A DNA stretch of 37,916 nucleotides from Salaquimonas sp. (GCA_028289365.1 JANQQM010000068.1:1-37916), one strand, 5' to 3'. Counted from the stretch's first letter, positions 16,095-24,223 are shown. Numbers and translations are program-made. The notes: generated by a model not told the origin, from the letters alone.

Positions 16095-17297
16095 CTAGAA
16101 AAGTTCCGGATTTTTCACCCATCCGTCACCCGACCTGCCCATGGAATAGCCGACTTGAAAAAGGGCATTCATATAGGTCTTATCGAATGGCTCCTTGCCT
16201 TTCACGTTGAATGAACTGGGAACGGACGTCATCTGGAAGCTCGCTCCATTTTGTTTCGCGAGAAGATATAGACGGCGGATATCCGCGTAGTTTTTGTACT
16301 TTAGCAATGTGCCAATGGCGCGTCCCGCCAGTTTCAGCGTCTTTGGATCCAAATCCTTGTGTTCGGGCTCAAGCTTGCCGTCCTGAACAACATAAACATA
16401 GTTCTTCCGGTTCTTCACAATAGCCGGGAAGCGGGCATTCAACGGTGCCAGAAAATTGTTGGCGGTGGTCCCGCCGTCAACTTGTAACTCCGTGTAGAAT
16501 TTGCCATTTGCTTCGACTTTCAAAGCTACCGGCGGGAATGCACCTGGTATTGCTGCTGAGGCAAGCAGAACTGAACGGAACAGTTCAAGCGCTTCGGGCG
16601 TACCCTGCGCCGCAATCGCACCCATATTCCAGGCAACGGGTCGCTGAGCCTCCAGATTCGTTGTGACCACAATCAGCCGTTTACCGCGCTGGTGCTGTTC
16701 TGCGATCTGTTGCAACATGTCCATATCGACAATTCCCGCTATCAAATTTTTTAGCGGGGCGTTGGAGGCCAGCGCAGCGCCGCCCATCAAGCCACCCACC
16801 GGGTTTGCGACCATGACATCCTTGGTCGAAATGCCAGTGTAGAATCGTTCCAGGTCATCGTCATAATCGGGGCCAAGAAAAGCCAGCGGCGCTATCAAGG
16901 CACCGGTACTTACCCCTGAAACAATTTCAAACTCCGGACGTGTGCCGGAATCGGTCCAGCCATTCAGCAACCCGGCTCCAAATGCGCCATTCTCACCGCC
17001 ACCTGAAAACGCAATAATATGCGCCGGTTTCTTTACCAAGCCGGATTCGATCAACTGTTCCCGGCGCTCCGCCATCCCGGCAAGAAATTCGGGCGAAATA
17101 TCATCGGCGAAAGTTCTGACGCCAGTAAATGCAGGAACTTCTGCCTGCTCCACTAGTTCCGTTGGGACGGGCGTATGCTGAACAGATACACAGGCTGCCA
17201 ATTGAAAAATAAGCGAAATTGCAACAAGCCGAACGCCCATAGGCTTAGTTTCTAAAATCTTACGCATTTGCCCGATACTTCTTGTCTGCCAACTCAA
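16095..17297 (-). CDS. Patatin-like phospholipase, predicted lipoprotein
   Basis: A patatin-family serine hydrolase with a complete Ser/Asp dyad. The oxyanion loop is SGGGENGAFG, the nucleophile elbow is GVSTG, and the Asp lies in QVDGG. An N-terminal hydrophobic segment ends in the lipobox LAAC, so the mature protein is probably a membrane-anchored lipoprotein facing the periplasm. The TTG at 17297 has AGGGG five bases upstream and gives 400 residues; an ATG at 17267 would give a more typical signal-peptide length (390 residues) but has no clear ribosome site. Likely activity: acyl hydrolysis of phospholipids or other esters. It is divergent from the DUF3604 gene across a 460-bp gap. Confidence 0.9.
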   Translation of the reverse strand: MSWQTRSIGQMRKILETKPMGVRLVAISLIFQLAACVSVQHTPVPTELVEQAEVPAFTGVRTFADDISPEFLAGMAERREQLIESGLVKKPAHIIAFSGGGENGAFGAGLLNGWTDSGTRPEFEIVSGVSTGALIAPLAFLGPDYDDDLERFYTGISTKDVMVANPVGGLMGGAALASNAPLKNLIAGIVDMDMLQQIAEQHQRGKRLIVVTTNLEAQRPVAWNMGAIAAQGTPEALELFRSVLLASAAIPGAFPPVALKVEANGKFYTELQVDGGTTANNFLAPLNARFPAIVKNRKNYVYVVQDGKLEPEHKDLDPKTLKLAGRAIGTLLKYKNYADIRRLYLLAKQNGASFQMTSVPSSFNVKGKEPFDKTYMNALFQVGYSMGRSGDGWVKNPELF

Positions 17298-17759
17298 ATC
17301 ATACCCCTAACATAATTGTTCTCTGTTCGGCGAATCGGCAATCTCCCCGGCTGAACAGAGCAGGCAGAGGGACAATCCTCGTTTGTAATCTGAATTCTAA
17401 ATCTTTTCCGTTTGCCCCATGATCACAGTCCGGCAAATCGGTTGACCATTTAGCGGATGACCTTGCGGGGTCAGAGCCGGTCATACTGACTGGTGAGCGG
17501 TAAAGACTGTTTTGTGCTTGAAGTTGCCGAATCTCCAGAGTTGAGAATTGGCGTCCAGCTGTCAATTCAACCAAAGCATACTTTCTTTGCGCTTCAAGCG
17601 GTATCCCAAATTATGAATATGATCCTTCCGCTCAATCATCTGATGTGGTTCAATGGCATCCTATTCGATCTGATATCCAAACATCGCATTGAAAATGCCT
17701 CATTTGGGCGTTCAGGCGGATGGCAAACAAAAATATTTAAAGATCGGAGGGCTTCCAAG
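17298..17759. other. Gene-poor divergent region between patatin and DUF3604 genes
   Basis: About 460 bp with no convincing gene. A single TGTTCG (17324-17329) lies near the patatin start and may be a half-site of the island's operator-like motif. A short TGACC...GGTCA inverted repeat lies near 17459-17474. Otherwise I see nothing recognisable. Confidence 0.4.
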
Positions 17760-19712
17760 ATGTCGGGAAATGCACGTAAGGTGACTGTAGTCAGTTTGTT
17801 TGCGGTGCTCGGCTTGTTCTCGTCAGCCGCCGCCCAGGAGATTATCTCGGGTGATGTCGGCATTCTGGACTCTAACCGGCTCGAGAAATTCTATAAAGAG
17901 GAGACATACTCCCCTTATGCCGGGCGGAACTTCCCCAACCGACCATTTTTTGGTGATACGCATTTACATACTGGGATGTCGATGGATGCCGGTGCAGCGG
18001 GTGCGAATATTCTGCCATCAGACGCCTACCGGTTTGCCAAAGGTGAGGAGCTGACGGCTTCGAGCGGGCAGCGGGTAAAGCTCTCACGCCCGCTCGACTT
18101 CCTGGTCGTCGCTGACCATTCCGACAATATGGGATTCTTCCCGAAACTGAAGTCAGGTGATCCTGCCATGTTGGCAGACCCGACCGGTCGAGAATGGTAC
18201 GATATGATCCAGTCGGGCAAAGGCATGGAGGCGGCACTCGCGATCGTCAACAGCTTCTCATCGGGCGAATTCCCGGAAGCACTAGTATCGATGCCGGGCA
18301 CCAAGACTTACAGTTCGGCATGGAAAGAGACGATTGATGCGGCAGAAGAGGCAAATGACCCTGGCCGGTTCACCGCCTTCATCGGTTACGAATGGACCTC
18401 CAATACCGGCGGAAACAATTTACATCGCAATGTGATTTTTCGTGACGGAGGTGATCTCGCACGACAGGTGGAACCACTTGTTACAATACCACCGGTCGGA
18501 AGCGATAATCCGCGTGATCTCTGGAAATGGATGGAGGATTTCGAAGCCAAGACCGGTGGAGACGTGCTCGCTATTGCCCATAATGGTAACCTGAGCAATG
18601 GCCGGATGTTTCCATGGATTGAATCCTTCACCGGCGAACCGATAGACGCAGCCTATGCCGAAGGGCGTGCCCGCTGGGAACCGCTCTACGAAGCCACACA
18701 AATGAAAGGTGATGGCGAGGCGCACCCCTTTTTGTCACCGAATGATGAATTTGCCGATTTTGAGACCTGGGACAAAGGTAATCTGACCCTGTCGGAACCG
18801 AAGACGGATGAGATGCTCGAGTTCGAATATGTCCGCTCTGCATTCAAGAATGGTCTGAAATTTGCGTCTGAGCTCGGCACAAATCCCTATAAATTTGGGT
18901 TGGTCGGATCAACGGACTCTCATACTGGATTGGCAACCGCAGCCGAAGAAAATTTCTTTGGCAAAGTATCGAGCATGGAGCCCAGCGAGGAAAGGGCGTC
19001 ACGACCGTTTATGCAAGGAAACGGTTTGACCATCATGGAATATGATGTCGGTGCGGCCGGATATGCGGCCGTCTGGGCAACAGAAAACACCCGCGAAGCG
19101 ATCTTCGATGCCATGGAACGACGCGAAACCTATGCAACCACGGGAACCCGCATGATCGTCCGCCTGTTCGGCGGTTGGGATTTCAAGCCGGAAGATGCCT
19201 ATAGTAGGCTTCCCGCAGATATCGGCTACACCAAAGGAGTGCCGATGGGCGGGGAGCTAAGTGCTGCGCCAAGCGGCAACGCGCCAACATTTCTCGTCGC
19301 AGCTCTGAAAGATCCGATTGGAGCGAATCTGGATCGCATCCAGATCATCAAGGGTTGGGTCGATGAGAGCGGCGAAAGCCGGGAAAAAGTCTATGATGTT
19401 GTCTGGGCTAACGCTGACGAACGCCAACCAGGCGCTGATGGCAAGCTGCCACCGGTCGGCAATACCGTAAATGTGGAAGAAGCGACCTGGACCAATACGA
19501 TTGGTGGCCCGGAACTGATCACGGCATGGTCCGATCCAGATTTCGATCCCGCAGAAAGCGCGTTCTACTATGCGCGAGTTATCGAAATTCCGACACCCCG
19601 CTGGACAGCTTATGATGCAAAGAAATTCGGGCTGGACTTGCCTGCCGAAGTTCCAATGGTCCAGCAGGAACGCGCCTACACTTCACCGATCTGGTACACT
19701 CCAAGTAGCTAG
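17760..19712 (+). CDS. Exported DUF3604 family protein
   Basis: The ATG at 17760 has CGGAGG (17745-17750) upstream and leads into a signal peptide ending SSAAAQ near residue 26. The 650-residue product carries the DUF3604 hallmarks: RPFFGDTHLHTGMSMDAG (GDTHLHT at 65-71, reminiscent of PHP-type metal-binding motifs), PLDFLVVADHSDNMG, YEWTS, LAIAHNGNLSNG, and GSTDSHTG. The conserved His and Asp clusters suggest a metal-dependent hydrolase, but the family has no well-established substrate. The gene is full length. It is the largest cargo gene of the island and is followed after 60 bp by a dispersed repeat and a truncated amidase. Confidence 0.9.
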   Translation: MSGNARKVTVVSLFAVLGLFSSAAAQEIISGDVGILDSNRLEKFYKEETYSPYAGRNFPNRPFFGDTHLHTGMSMDAGAAGANILPSDAYRFAKGEELTASSGQRVKLSRPLDFLVVADHSDNMGFFPKLKSGDPAMLADPTGREWYDMIQSGKGMEAALAIVNSFSSGEFPEALVSMPGTKTYSSAWKETIDAAEEANDPGRFTAFIGYEWTSNTGGNNLHRNVIFRDGGDLARQVEPLVTIPPVGSDNPRDLWKWMEDFEAKTGGDVLAIAHNGNLSNGRMFPWIESFTGEPIDAAYAEGRARWEPLYEATQMKGDGEAHPFLSPNDEFADFETWDKGNLTLSEPKTDEMLEFEYVRSAFKNGLKFASELGTNPYKFGLVGSTDSHTGLATAAEENFFGKVSSMEPSEERASRPFMQGNGLTIMEYDVGAAGYAAVWATENTREAIFDAMERRETYATTGTRMIVRLFGGWDFKPEDAYSRLPADIGYTKGVPMGGELSAAPSGNAPTFLVAALKDPIGANLDRIQIIKGWVDESGESREKVYDVVWANADERQPGADGKLPPVGNTVNVEEATWTNTIGGPELITAWSDPDFDPAESAFYYARVIEIPTPRWTAYDAKKFGLDLPAEVPMVQQERAYTSPIWYTPSS

Positions 19713-19771
19713 CAATCACGACGAAATTGCGGATGATCTCCGGCCGATTTCGCTGCCGTTGTTAGATCAGC

Positions 19772-19801
19772 GAATGTCCGCTTCGGGCCAGAAAAAGACG
19801 T
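19772..19801 (+). repeat. Dispersed island repeat, copy 5, abutting the amidase fragment
   Basis: GAATGTCCGCTTCGGGCCAG continuing AAAAAGACGT. It ends where the open frame of the truncated amidase begins, about 45 bp before recognisable amidase sequence, so it may mark a deletion or rearrangement junction. Confidence 0.45.
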
Positions 19802-20480
19802 GAGTGCGGTATTCATTGAATGTCCGAACTACAACCGAAAGACGACATCACTCACGATAGCGCTTTATGACAGCTATGCTTTGCCTGCTGACCCGGAAGT
19901 CAGAGCTGCCATCGAAGCAACCGCGCGCCTGTGTGAAAGCATGGGACACGAGGTGATCGAAACCAAGCAGCCTGTCAAAGTAAGGGTATATGAGAAGAAT
20001 TACATTGCTCTGTTTGCTCGCAGTGCATTGGCCGCGCGCCGGGCAATTGAGGAAGCCACGGGCAAACCGATTGCTGAAAGTGGTTTGATGAACCGCTATA
20101 CAGTCGAATTTGGAAACAAGGCAGAGGGCTTGAGCGCCGACGACTTCGAAGCTGCAAACAACTTCTTCCTAGAATTGGAGCAGAAGTTCAATAGCTGGAT
20201 AACCCCTTTCGACGTCGTCCTGTCTCCGAAAACATACGCGCCACCACCACGCCTCGGCTTCTTGGTAGACGATAGCAAGGATTACGCTGAGATGAGCCGC
20301 CGGGTATTCGATTTCGTCAGCTTTACCTCGCCCCAGAATGTGTTCGGACTACCTGCAATGTCGGTTCCACTACATATGAGCCCCGCGGGCCTTCCTATCG
20401 GCAGCCATTTCTTCGCCAAATACGGCCTGGAACCGATGCTTCTTGAGCTAGCCTATGAATTGGAAGCGGCACAGCCGTGA
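19800..20480 (+). pseudogene. C-terminal remnant of an amidase-signature family enzyme
   Basis: The 226-codon open frame corresponds to only the C-terminal half of an amidase-signature protein: LTIALYDSYALPADPEVRAAIEATARLCESMGHEVIE (the usual mid-protein junction), then a helical region, FDVVLSPKTYAPPP, VFGLPAMSVPLHMSPAGLPIGSHFFAKYG and a final LLELAYELEAAQP. The N-terminal half, which holds the Lys-cisSer-Ser catalytic triad, is absent, and the first ~15 codons are unrelated. It therefore cannot be an active amidase. Upstream lies a dispersed repeat. Family amidases are about 450-500 residues. Confidence 0.82.
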
Positions 20481-20600
20481 GCGGACAAATGGGCACCAAA
20501 CTCGATAGCAAGCCTTAAATGACAGGAAGTGTCTGAAAGTTTGCGCCGACTGGGTCTATGACTGTTTCTGGCACTTTTCAGACATACCTCGTTGTGATCT

Positions 20601-20632
20601 GAATGTCGCTTTTGGGGCCATGAGTGGACATG
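20601..20632 (+). repeat. Dispersed island repeat, copy 6
   Basis: GAATGTCGCTTTTGGGGCCA followed by TGAGTGGACATGG: a palindromic arm pair AATGTC / GGACAT around a GGGGCC centre, related to copies 2 and 5. It lies in the 20481-20687 gap between the amidase remnant and the integrase remnant. That gap also has an imperfect inverted repeat, GTCTGAAA (20531) with TTTTCAGAC (20575-20583). Confidence 0.4.
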
Positions 20633-20687
20633 GTTAGATTCCGCGCTGATCCGCCGGTTCTACGCCGCTTCATTTGACCAATTGTTG

Positions 20688-21291
20688 CTAGTTCCTTTTG
20701 AGATTTCGGATTATCTCCTTCTGCTGATCTGGTTGAACAGGACCATCGCTTTGGATCGTTGTTGTCAGATCATCATGGCCAAGGTCCTTTGACCAGGCCT
20801 GATGCTCTTGGAGGTCTTTGCAGAACAGCTTTGCTTCTTGGGCTAGCATGACCTTGGGAGCGATCACCGCACCACGCAATCCGAAGGTTGGATCATTGTC
20901 TGCCCTGGCTGTGGCAATGGCATAACGGAACACCTGGCCGATGATCGCTCTTAAACGCCGCGCCGTCTCGTAAATTGCCTTTGCCTCATGTTCTCGCAGG
21001 GGAACAAGGATTTCAGAAGCGGTAAACTCGCCTATTGGCCGCTTGCCAATGAACCGGTTTGCCGTGTCCAACATCCAGCGCTTCTTCTCGCCGTGCTCTC
21101 GCATCTGAAAGCGAAACTGCCGGATAAGAACCAAAGGACAGAAGCTTCTGTTTGCCCTCGAAACGGTAAGCAAGCCGCTAAAGCTTGGAACCACCGTCCG
21201 AAACCAAGAGATGAAGACCGCCGCCATCGCTGATTTTTCTGGGTTTTGGGCCGGGCTTCAAATTCCTGATTTGAGTGTCGGTCAAGGGCAT
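20688..21291 (-). pseudogene. Decayed P4-type tyrosine integrase
   Basis: Three separate parts of one integrase are recognisable. The N-terminus from 21291 (MPLTDTQIRNLKPGPKPRKI then DGGGLHLLV) is the DUF4102 arm-binding domain in one frame. A second frame carries the core-binding domain (ANRFIGKRPIGEFTASEILV, YETARRLRAIIGQVFRYAIA, DNDPTFGLRGA). Directly after APKV the sequence jumps to the C-terminal end (AWSKDLGHDDLTTTIQSDGP and QQKEIIRNL). The catalytic domain between, with the Arg...His-x-x-Arg and most of the active site, is deleted. So there is at least one frameshift plus one internal deletion; the enzyme is dead. It lies beside tRNA-Leu, as expected for this integrase class. Confidence 0.88.
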
Positions 21292-21375
21292 TTGTTGGTA
21301 TATTCCTGAGCTAATGCACCACAAAAATGCCAGATTACCAACAAAACTACCAACAAATCTCTTGGATACCAACAA
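21292..21375. repeat. TACCAACAA repeats, candidate integrase arm-type sites (right end)
   Basis: Direct copies lie at 21336-21344, 21348-21356 (12 bp apart) and 21367-21375, and an inverted copy (TTGTTGGTA) at 21292-21300, immediately upstream of the integrase start codon. The 12-bp pair has the same spacing and orientation as the pair at 10050-10070. The inverted copy could also let the integrase regulate itself. Confidence 0.62.
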
Positions 21376-21477
21376 ATCCTAATGGACGATATCGGATAAT
21401 CAATATCAGCAATCTATTGAAAATAAATAAAAATCCGATCACTATCGGATCATATCAAGCCATATCGGACAAGAATG

Positions 21478-21564
21478 TGGTGCCCCCTTCCGGGGTCGAA
21501 CCGGAACTCCTTTACAGGAACTGGATTTTGAATCCAGCGCGTCTACCAATTCCGCCAAAGGGGC
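21478..21564 (-). tRNA. tRNA-Leu (anticodon CAA)
   Basis: An 87-nt tRNA on the minus strand. The acceptor stem GCCCCUU pairs with AGGGGGC (one G-U), the D-arm region reads TGGCGGAATTGGTAGACG as in class II leucine tRNAs, the anticodon stem-loop is CTGGA-TTCAAAA-TCCAG giving CAA, there is a long variable arm, the T-arm contains GGTTCGACCCC, and CCA is encoded. It is the integration site of the adjacent decayed island; the 3' end is restored, so the tRNA should be functional. Confidence 0.95.
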
Positions 21565-21618
21565 AACATTGAAGGCAACTATCTCTTTACTCCGCTAAAA
21601 TCAACCTGCAATAGCATT

Positions 21619-22290
21619 ATGAACGGACTCGGTGATTCTCTGGGAAATCCGAGTTCGGCAAATGGCTGGTATGCGCTTGACCGCAAACCGGATGGTTGGA
21701 GAATAAGTGTGATCCGAGCTCTTTATGATTGGGTTTTTTCATTGGCCCGGCACAAGAATGCCAATTGGGCCCTGGCGATCATTTCTTTTGTCGAAAGCTC
21801 GTTCTTCCCGATCCCACCGGATGTGCTTCTGATCCCCATGGTTCTGGCCAAACGGCACAAATGGATCTTTCTGGCAGCACTTTGCACCATCGCATCCGTT
21901 CTTGGTGGAATATTCGGCTATTTCATTGGCGCGTTTCTTTATGAACAAGTCGCCGAACCGATCTTGAACTTCTATGGTTATATGGACAGGTTTGATCGCT
22001 TTTCAGAAATATTTGCCCAATGGGGTTGGTGGTTTGTTTTCATCGCAGGACTGACACCCTTTCCCTATAAAGTGATCACGATTTCAGCAGGCTTGGCCGG
22101 TCTCTCATTGCCGGTGTTTATTTTCGCCAGTATTGTCTCGCGCGGGATCAGGTTCTTTGTCGTATCGGGCCTGCTTTATGCCTTCGGAGAACCGATCCGC
22201 ATCTTTATCGAAAAGCGACTCGGATTGATGTTCACCATCGGCGTCGCTTTGTTGATCGGCGGATTTGTCGCCATTAAGTACGTTTTCTAA
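21619..22290 (+). CDS. DedA/YqaA family membrane protein
   Basis: A 223-residue membrane protein of the DedA (SNARE-associated/VTT) superfamily, YqaA-type. Key motifs are ISFVESSFFPIPPDVLLIPMVLA (E-x(3)-FPIPPD) and GLTPFPYKVITISAGLAGL, followed by a conserved Arg (SRGIRFF). Four to five hydrophobic segments are visible. DedA proteins are linked to lipid carrier recycling and membrane homeostasis. The N-terminal ~30 residues are poorly conserved and the true start may be further in. The DsbB gene follows 22 bp downstream, an arrangement that suggests an operon. Confidence 0.88.
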   Translation: MNGLGDSLGNPSSANGWYALDRKPDGWRISVIRALYDWVFSLARHKNANWALAIISFVESSFFPIPPDVLLIPMVLAKRHKWIFLAALCTIASVLGGIFGYFIGAFLYEQVAEPILNFYGYMDRFDRFSEIFAQWGWWFVFIAGLTPFPYKVITISAGLAGLSLPVFIFASIVSRGIRFFVVSGLLYAFGEPIRIFIEKRLGLMFTIGVALLIGGFVAIKYVF

Positions 22291-22312
22291 TGGCCTTTCG
22301 AGGATAAGAATA

Positions 22313-22816
22313 TTGACATTGTCGCGTGTTCAACTCTCGGTTTTACTCCTTCTGGGAATGGTTGCCGTAATCGGCGCCGTTCTCGGTTTTCAACATATTG
22401 GCGGTTATATTCCCTGCAAGCTCTGTCTCGAACAGCGCGAACCCTATTATGTGGCAATACCGCTGGGAGCGTTTGCCCTGTTGGCAATTCTGTTTTCCTG
22501 GCCTGACATTCTAATCCGTCTGCTTCTGGCCGCCATTGCACTGCTGATGCTCTACACCGTCTATCTGGCAGGATTTCATTCCGGCGTGGAATGGGGCTGG
22601 TGGCCTGGACCGACCGATTGCGGTGCCACGGCTGGCAACATATCCAGCGACGTTAATGATCTGTTAGGGGACCTGAGCGCCACACAGCCGCCATCCTGCG
22701 ACGAGGCGTCAGGCCGCTTTCTGGGGCTTTCCTTTGCGGGATGGAACGTGATCGTAAGCCTGGGCCTGGCAGCAATAGCGATAAAGGGCGTTTTCGCGTC
22801 CGGTAAGAACGCCTGA
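22313..22816 (+). CDS. dsbB: Disulfide bond formation protein B (DsbB family)
   Basis: A 167-residue four-helix membrane protein. The first periplasmic CxxC is seen as YIPCKLCLEQREPYY (Cys35 and Cys38) and the second cysteine pair as TDCGA and PSCDEA. TTG at 22313 is chosen because GAGGA lies eight bases upstream and there is no ATG near the first helix. DsbB reoxidises DsbA and passes electrons to quinone. No periplasmic DsbA is in the window; the FrnE-like protein at 9.2 kb is cytoplasmic and not its partner. Convergent with the HNH gene, 5 bp apart. Confidence 0.88.
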   Translation: MTLSRVQLSVLLLLGMVAVIGAVLGFQHIGGYIPCKLCLEQREPYYVAIPLGAFALLAILFSWPDILIRLLLAAIALLMLYTVYLAGFHSGVEWGWWPGPTDCGATAGNISSDVNDLLGDLSATQPPSCDEASGRFLGLSFAGWNVIVSLGLAAIAIKGVFASGKNA

Positions 22817-22821
22817 AACAA

Positions 22822-23379
22822 TCACGGTTCCAGTTCGGAATCCCAATAGAGAAAATCCATCCAGCTCTCATGAAGATAGTTGGGTGGAAATTTCCGGCCA
22901 TTACGATGAAGATCTTCGATCGTCGGTATATAAGGCTTTTGGCTGGGCCACATCCTTGCTGCCTTTGGCAGTTTGTTACCCTTTCGCAGATTACACGGTG
23001 AACAGGCGGCAACGACATTTTCCCAGGTCGTGTGCCCGCCACGCGAGCGCGGCACCACATGGTCAAACGTCAATTCCTCTTCGGACCCGCAATATTGGCA
23101 TTCAAACCGGTCTCGCAGAAATACGTTAAACCGGGTAAATGCCGGTGAACGCGAAGGCCGGATATAGTTCTTTAGACAAACGACGCTCGGCAGCTGCATT
23201 TCGAAGGAAGGGCTTCTGACGGCCAAATCGTAATTTGCGACGATATTTACGCGATCCAGAAAGACAGCTTTGATCGCATCCTGCCACGACCAAAGTGACA
23301 GGGGATAATAACTAAGCGGGCGGTAATCCGCATTTAATACCAAAGCCGGATGAGCTTCCGGCGAGGCCGCTATCGTCAA
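22822..23379 (-). CDS. HNH endonuclease
   Basis: A 185-residue protein of the HNH family that is widespread in bacterial chromosomes. The core lies at residues about 94-130: CQYC and CSPC zinc-ligand pairs flank the DHVVPRSRGG active-site segment and the Asn of WENVVAAC. The N-terminus ALVLNADYRPLSYYPLSLWSWQDAIKAVFLDRV is the conserved lead-in. Cytoplasmic; physiological role not known, possibly DNA repair or restriction related. Not linked to a mobile element here. Confidence 0.92.
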   Translation of the reverse strand: MTIAASPEAHPALVLNADYRPLSYYPLSLWSWQDAIKAVFLDRVNIVANYDLAVRSPSFEMQLPSVVCLKNYIRPSRSPAFTRFNVFLRDRFECQYCGSEEELTFDHVVPRSRGGHTTWENVVAACSPCNLRKGNKLPKAARMWPSQKPYIPTIEDLHRNGRKFPPNYLHESWMDFLYWDSELEP

Positions 23380-23509
23380 GGTAACCTCCTAATTGTGAAT
23401 CAACCTTGGACGTCTCGAATATCTAAGGCTACTATGTCAGACTTGTGAAGGCTTTAACTGAAATTTTTAATGCTACGTCACCTGTAATTATTAGGTTTTT
23501 ATTTCAGAT

Positions 23510-24151
23510 TCACACTGGCAGGGCGTCGCGCCCACTACGCAATGTCCGATAAAATGACCAAAAAAGCCGCGAGGCGATGCTGCGCCAGGGCGCCCAATCC
23601 TCAGCGATGATTCGCAACTGCTTAACGTCAGGTCGTGCTTTCATATTCATGGCCGCCCTGACCGCTTCCTGGAGTGCCAGATCCCCAGCCGGAAAAATAT
23701 CGCGATGACCCGCACAGAACATCAGATACACCTCGGCAGTCCAGGGCCCAATGCCCTTGATCGCGGTCATTTCGGCAATCGCCTCCTCGGCATTTTTGCT
23801 GCACAATTTTTCCAGATCGAGCTCACCGGCATCCACTACCCTGGCAATCTCGACTAGCGTGCGCTGCTTTGGTCTGGAAAGCCCGGCCTCACGAAAGAGG
23901 TCATCATCAGCCCTAAGAATGGTGGCGGCGTCCAGCGGATCGGCCAACCGAACCAGCCGGTCAAAGATTGCTTTTGCGCTTGCCTTTGACACCTGCTGCG
24001 AAATAATGATGGAGGCAAGGCCAGAATAGTCAGGCGTTGATAGCCTTAGCGGCACTTCGCCGGCAGCCTCATGAACAGCGACAAGGCGCTTGTCGGATTT
24101 CAGAAGTTCCGCAAGACCGATCTCGATGTCCTCGTGGCTGGTGATTTTCAT
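23510..24151 (-). CDS. DNA-3-methyladenine glycosylase II family (AlkA-type)
   Basis: A 213-residue HhH-GPD DNA glycosylase. The helix-hairpin-helix is seen as IKGIGPWTAEVYL (residues 131-143) and the catalytic Asp as D157 in FPAGDLAL. The N-terminal portion has YSGLASIIISQQVSKASAKAIFDRL, the usual GPD-family helix. The protein lacks the extra N-terminal domain of E. coli AlkA, as is common for alphaproteobacterial members. It excises alkylated purines in base excision repair. Divergent from gluQ over 72 bp. Confidence 0.92.
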   Translation of the reverse strand: MKITSHEDIEIGLAELLKSDKRLVAVHEAAGEVPLRLSTPDYSGLASIIISQQVSKASAKAIFDRLVRLADPLDAATILRADDDLFREAGLSRPKQRTLVEIARVVDAGELDLEKLCSKNAEEAIAEMTAIKGIGPWTAEVYLMFCAGHRDIFPAGDLALQEAVRAAMNMKARPDVKQLRIIAEDWAPWRSIASRLFWSFYRTLRSGRDALPV

Positions 24152-24223
24152 GGTCGGAACACTCCGCTTCGGGCAAGCCGATAATTATCGTGGCTAGCAT
24201 GAAAAGGAAACAAGGTCCCGGTC

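Noticed and set aside
15901-16122. 73-codon minus-strand ORF between the DUF1254 and patatin genes
   Set aside because: It runs through a dispersed repeat and overlaps the patatin 3' end; no family resemblance.
17299-17574. 91-codon minus-strand ORF upstream of the patatin gene
   Set aside because: No ribosome site, no recognisable pattern, and it occupies the shared divergent promoter region.
21327-21572. 81-codon plus-strand ORF across the TACCAACAA repeats and tRNA-Leu
   Set aside because: It reads through the antisense of a clear tRNA gene; the open frame is incidental.
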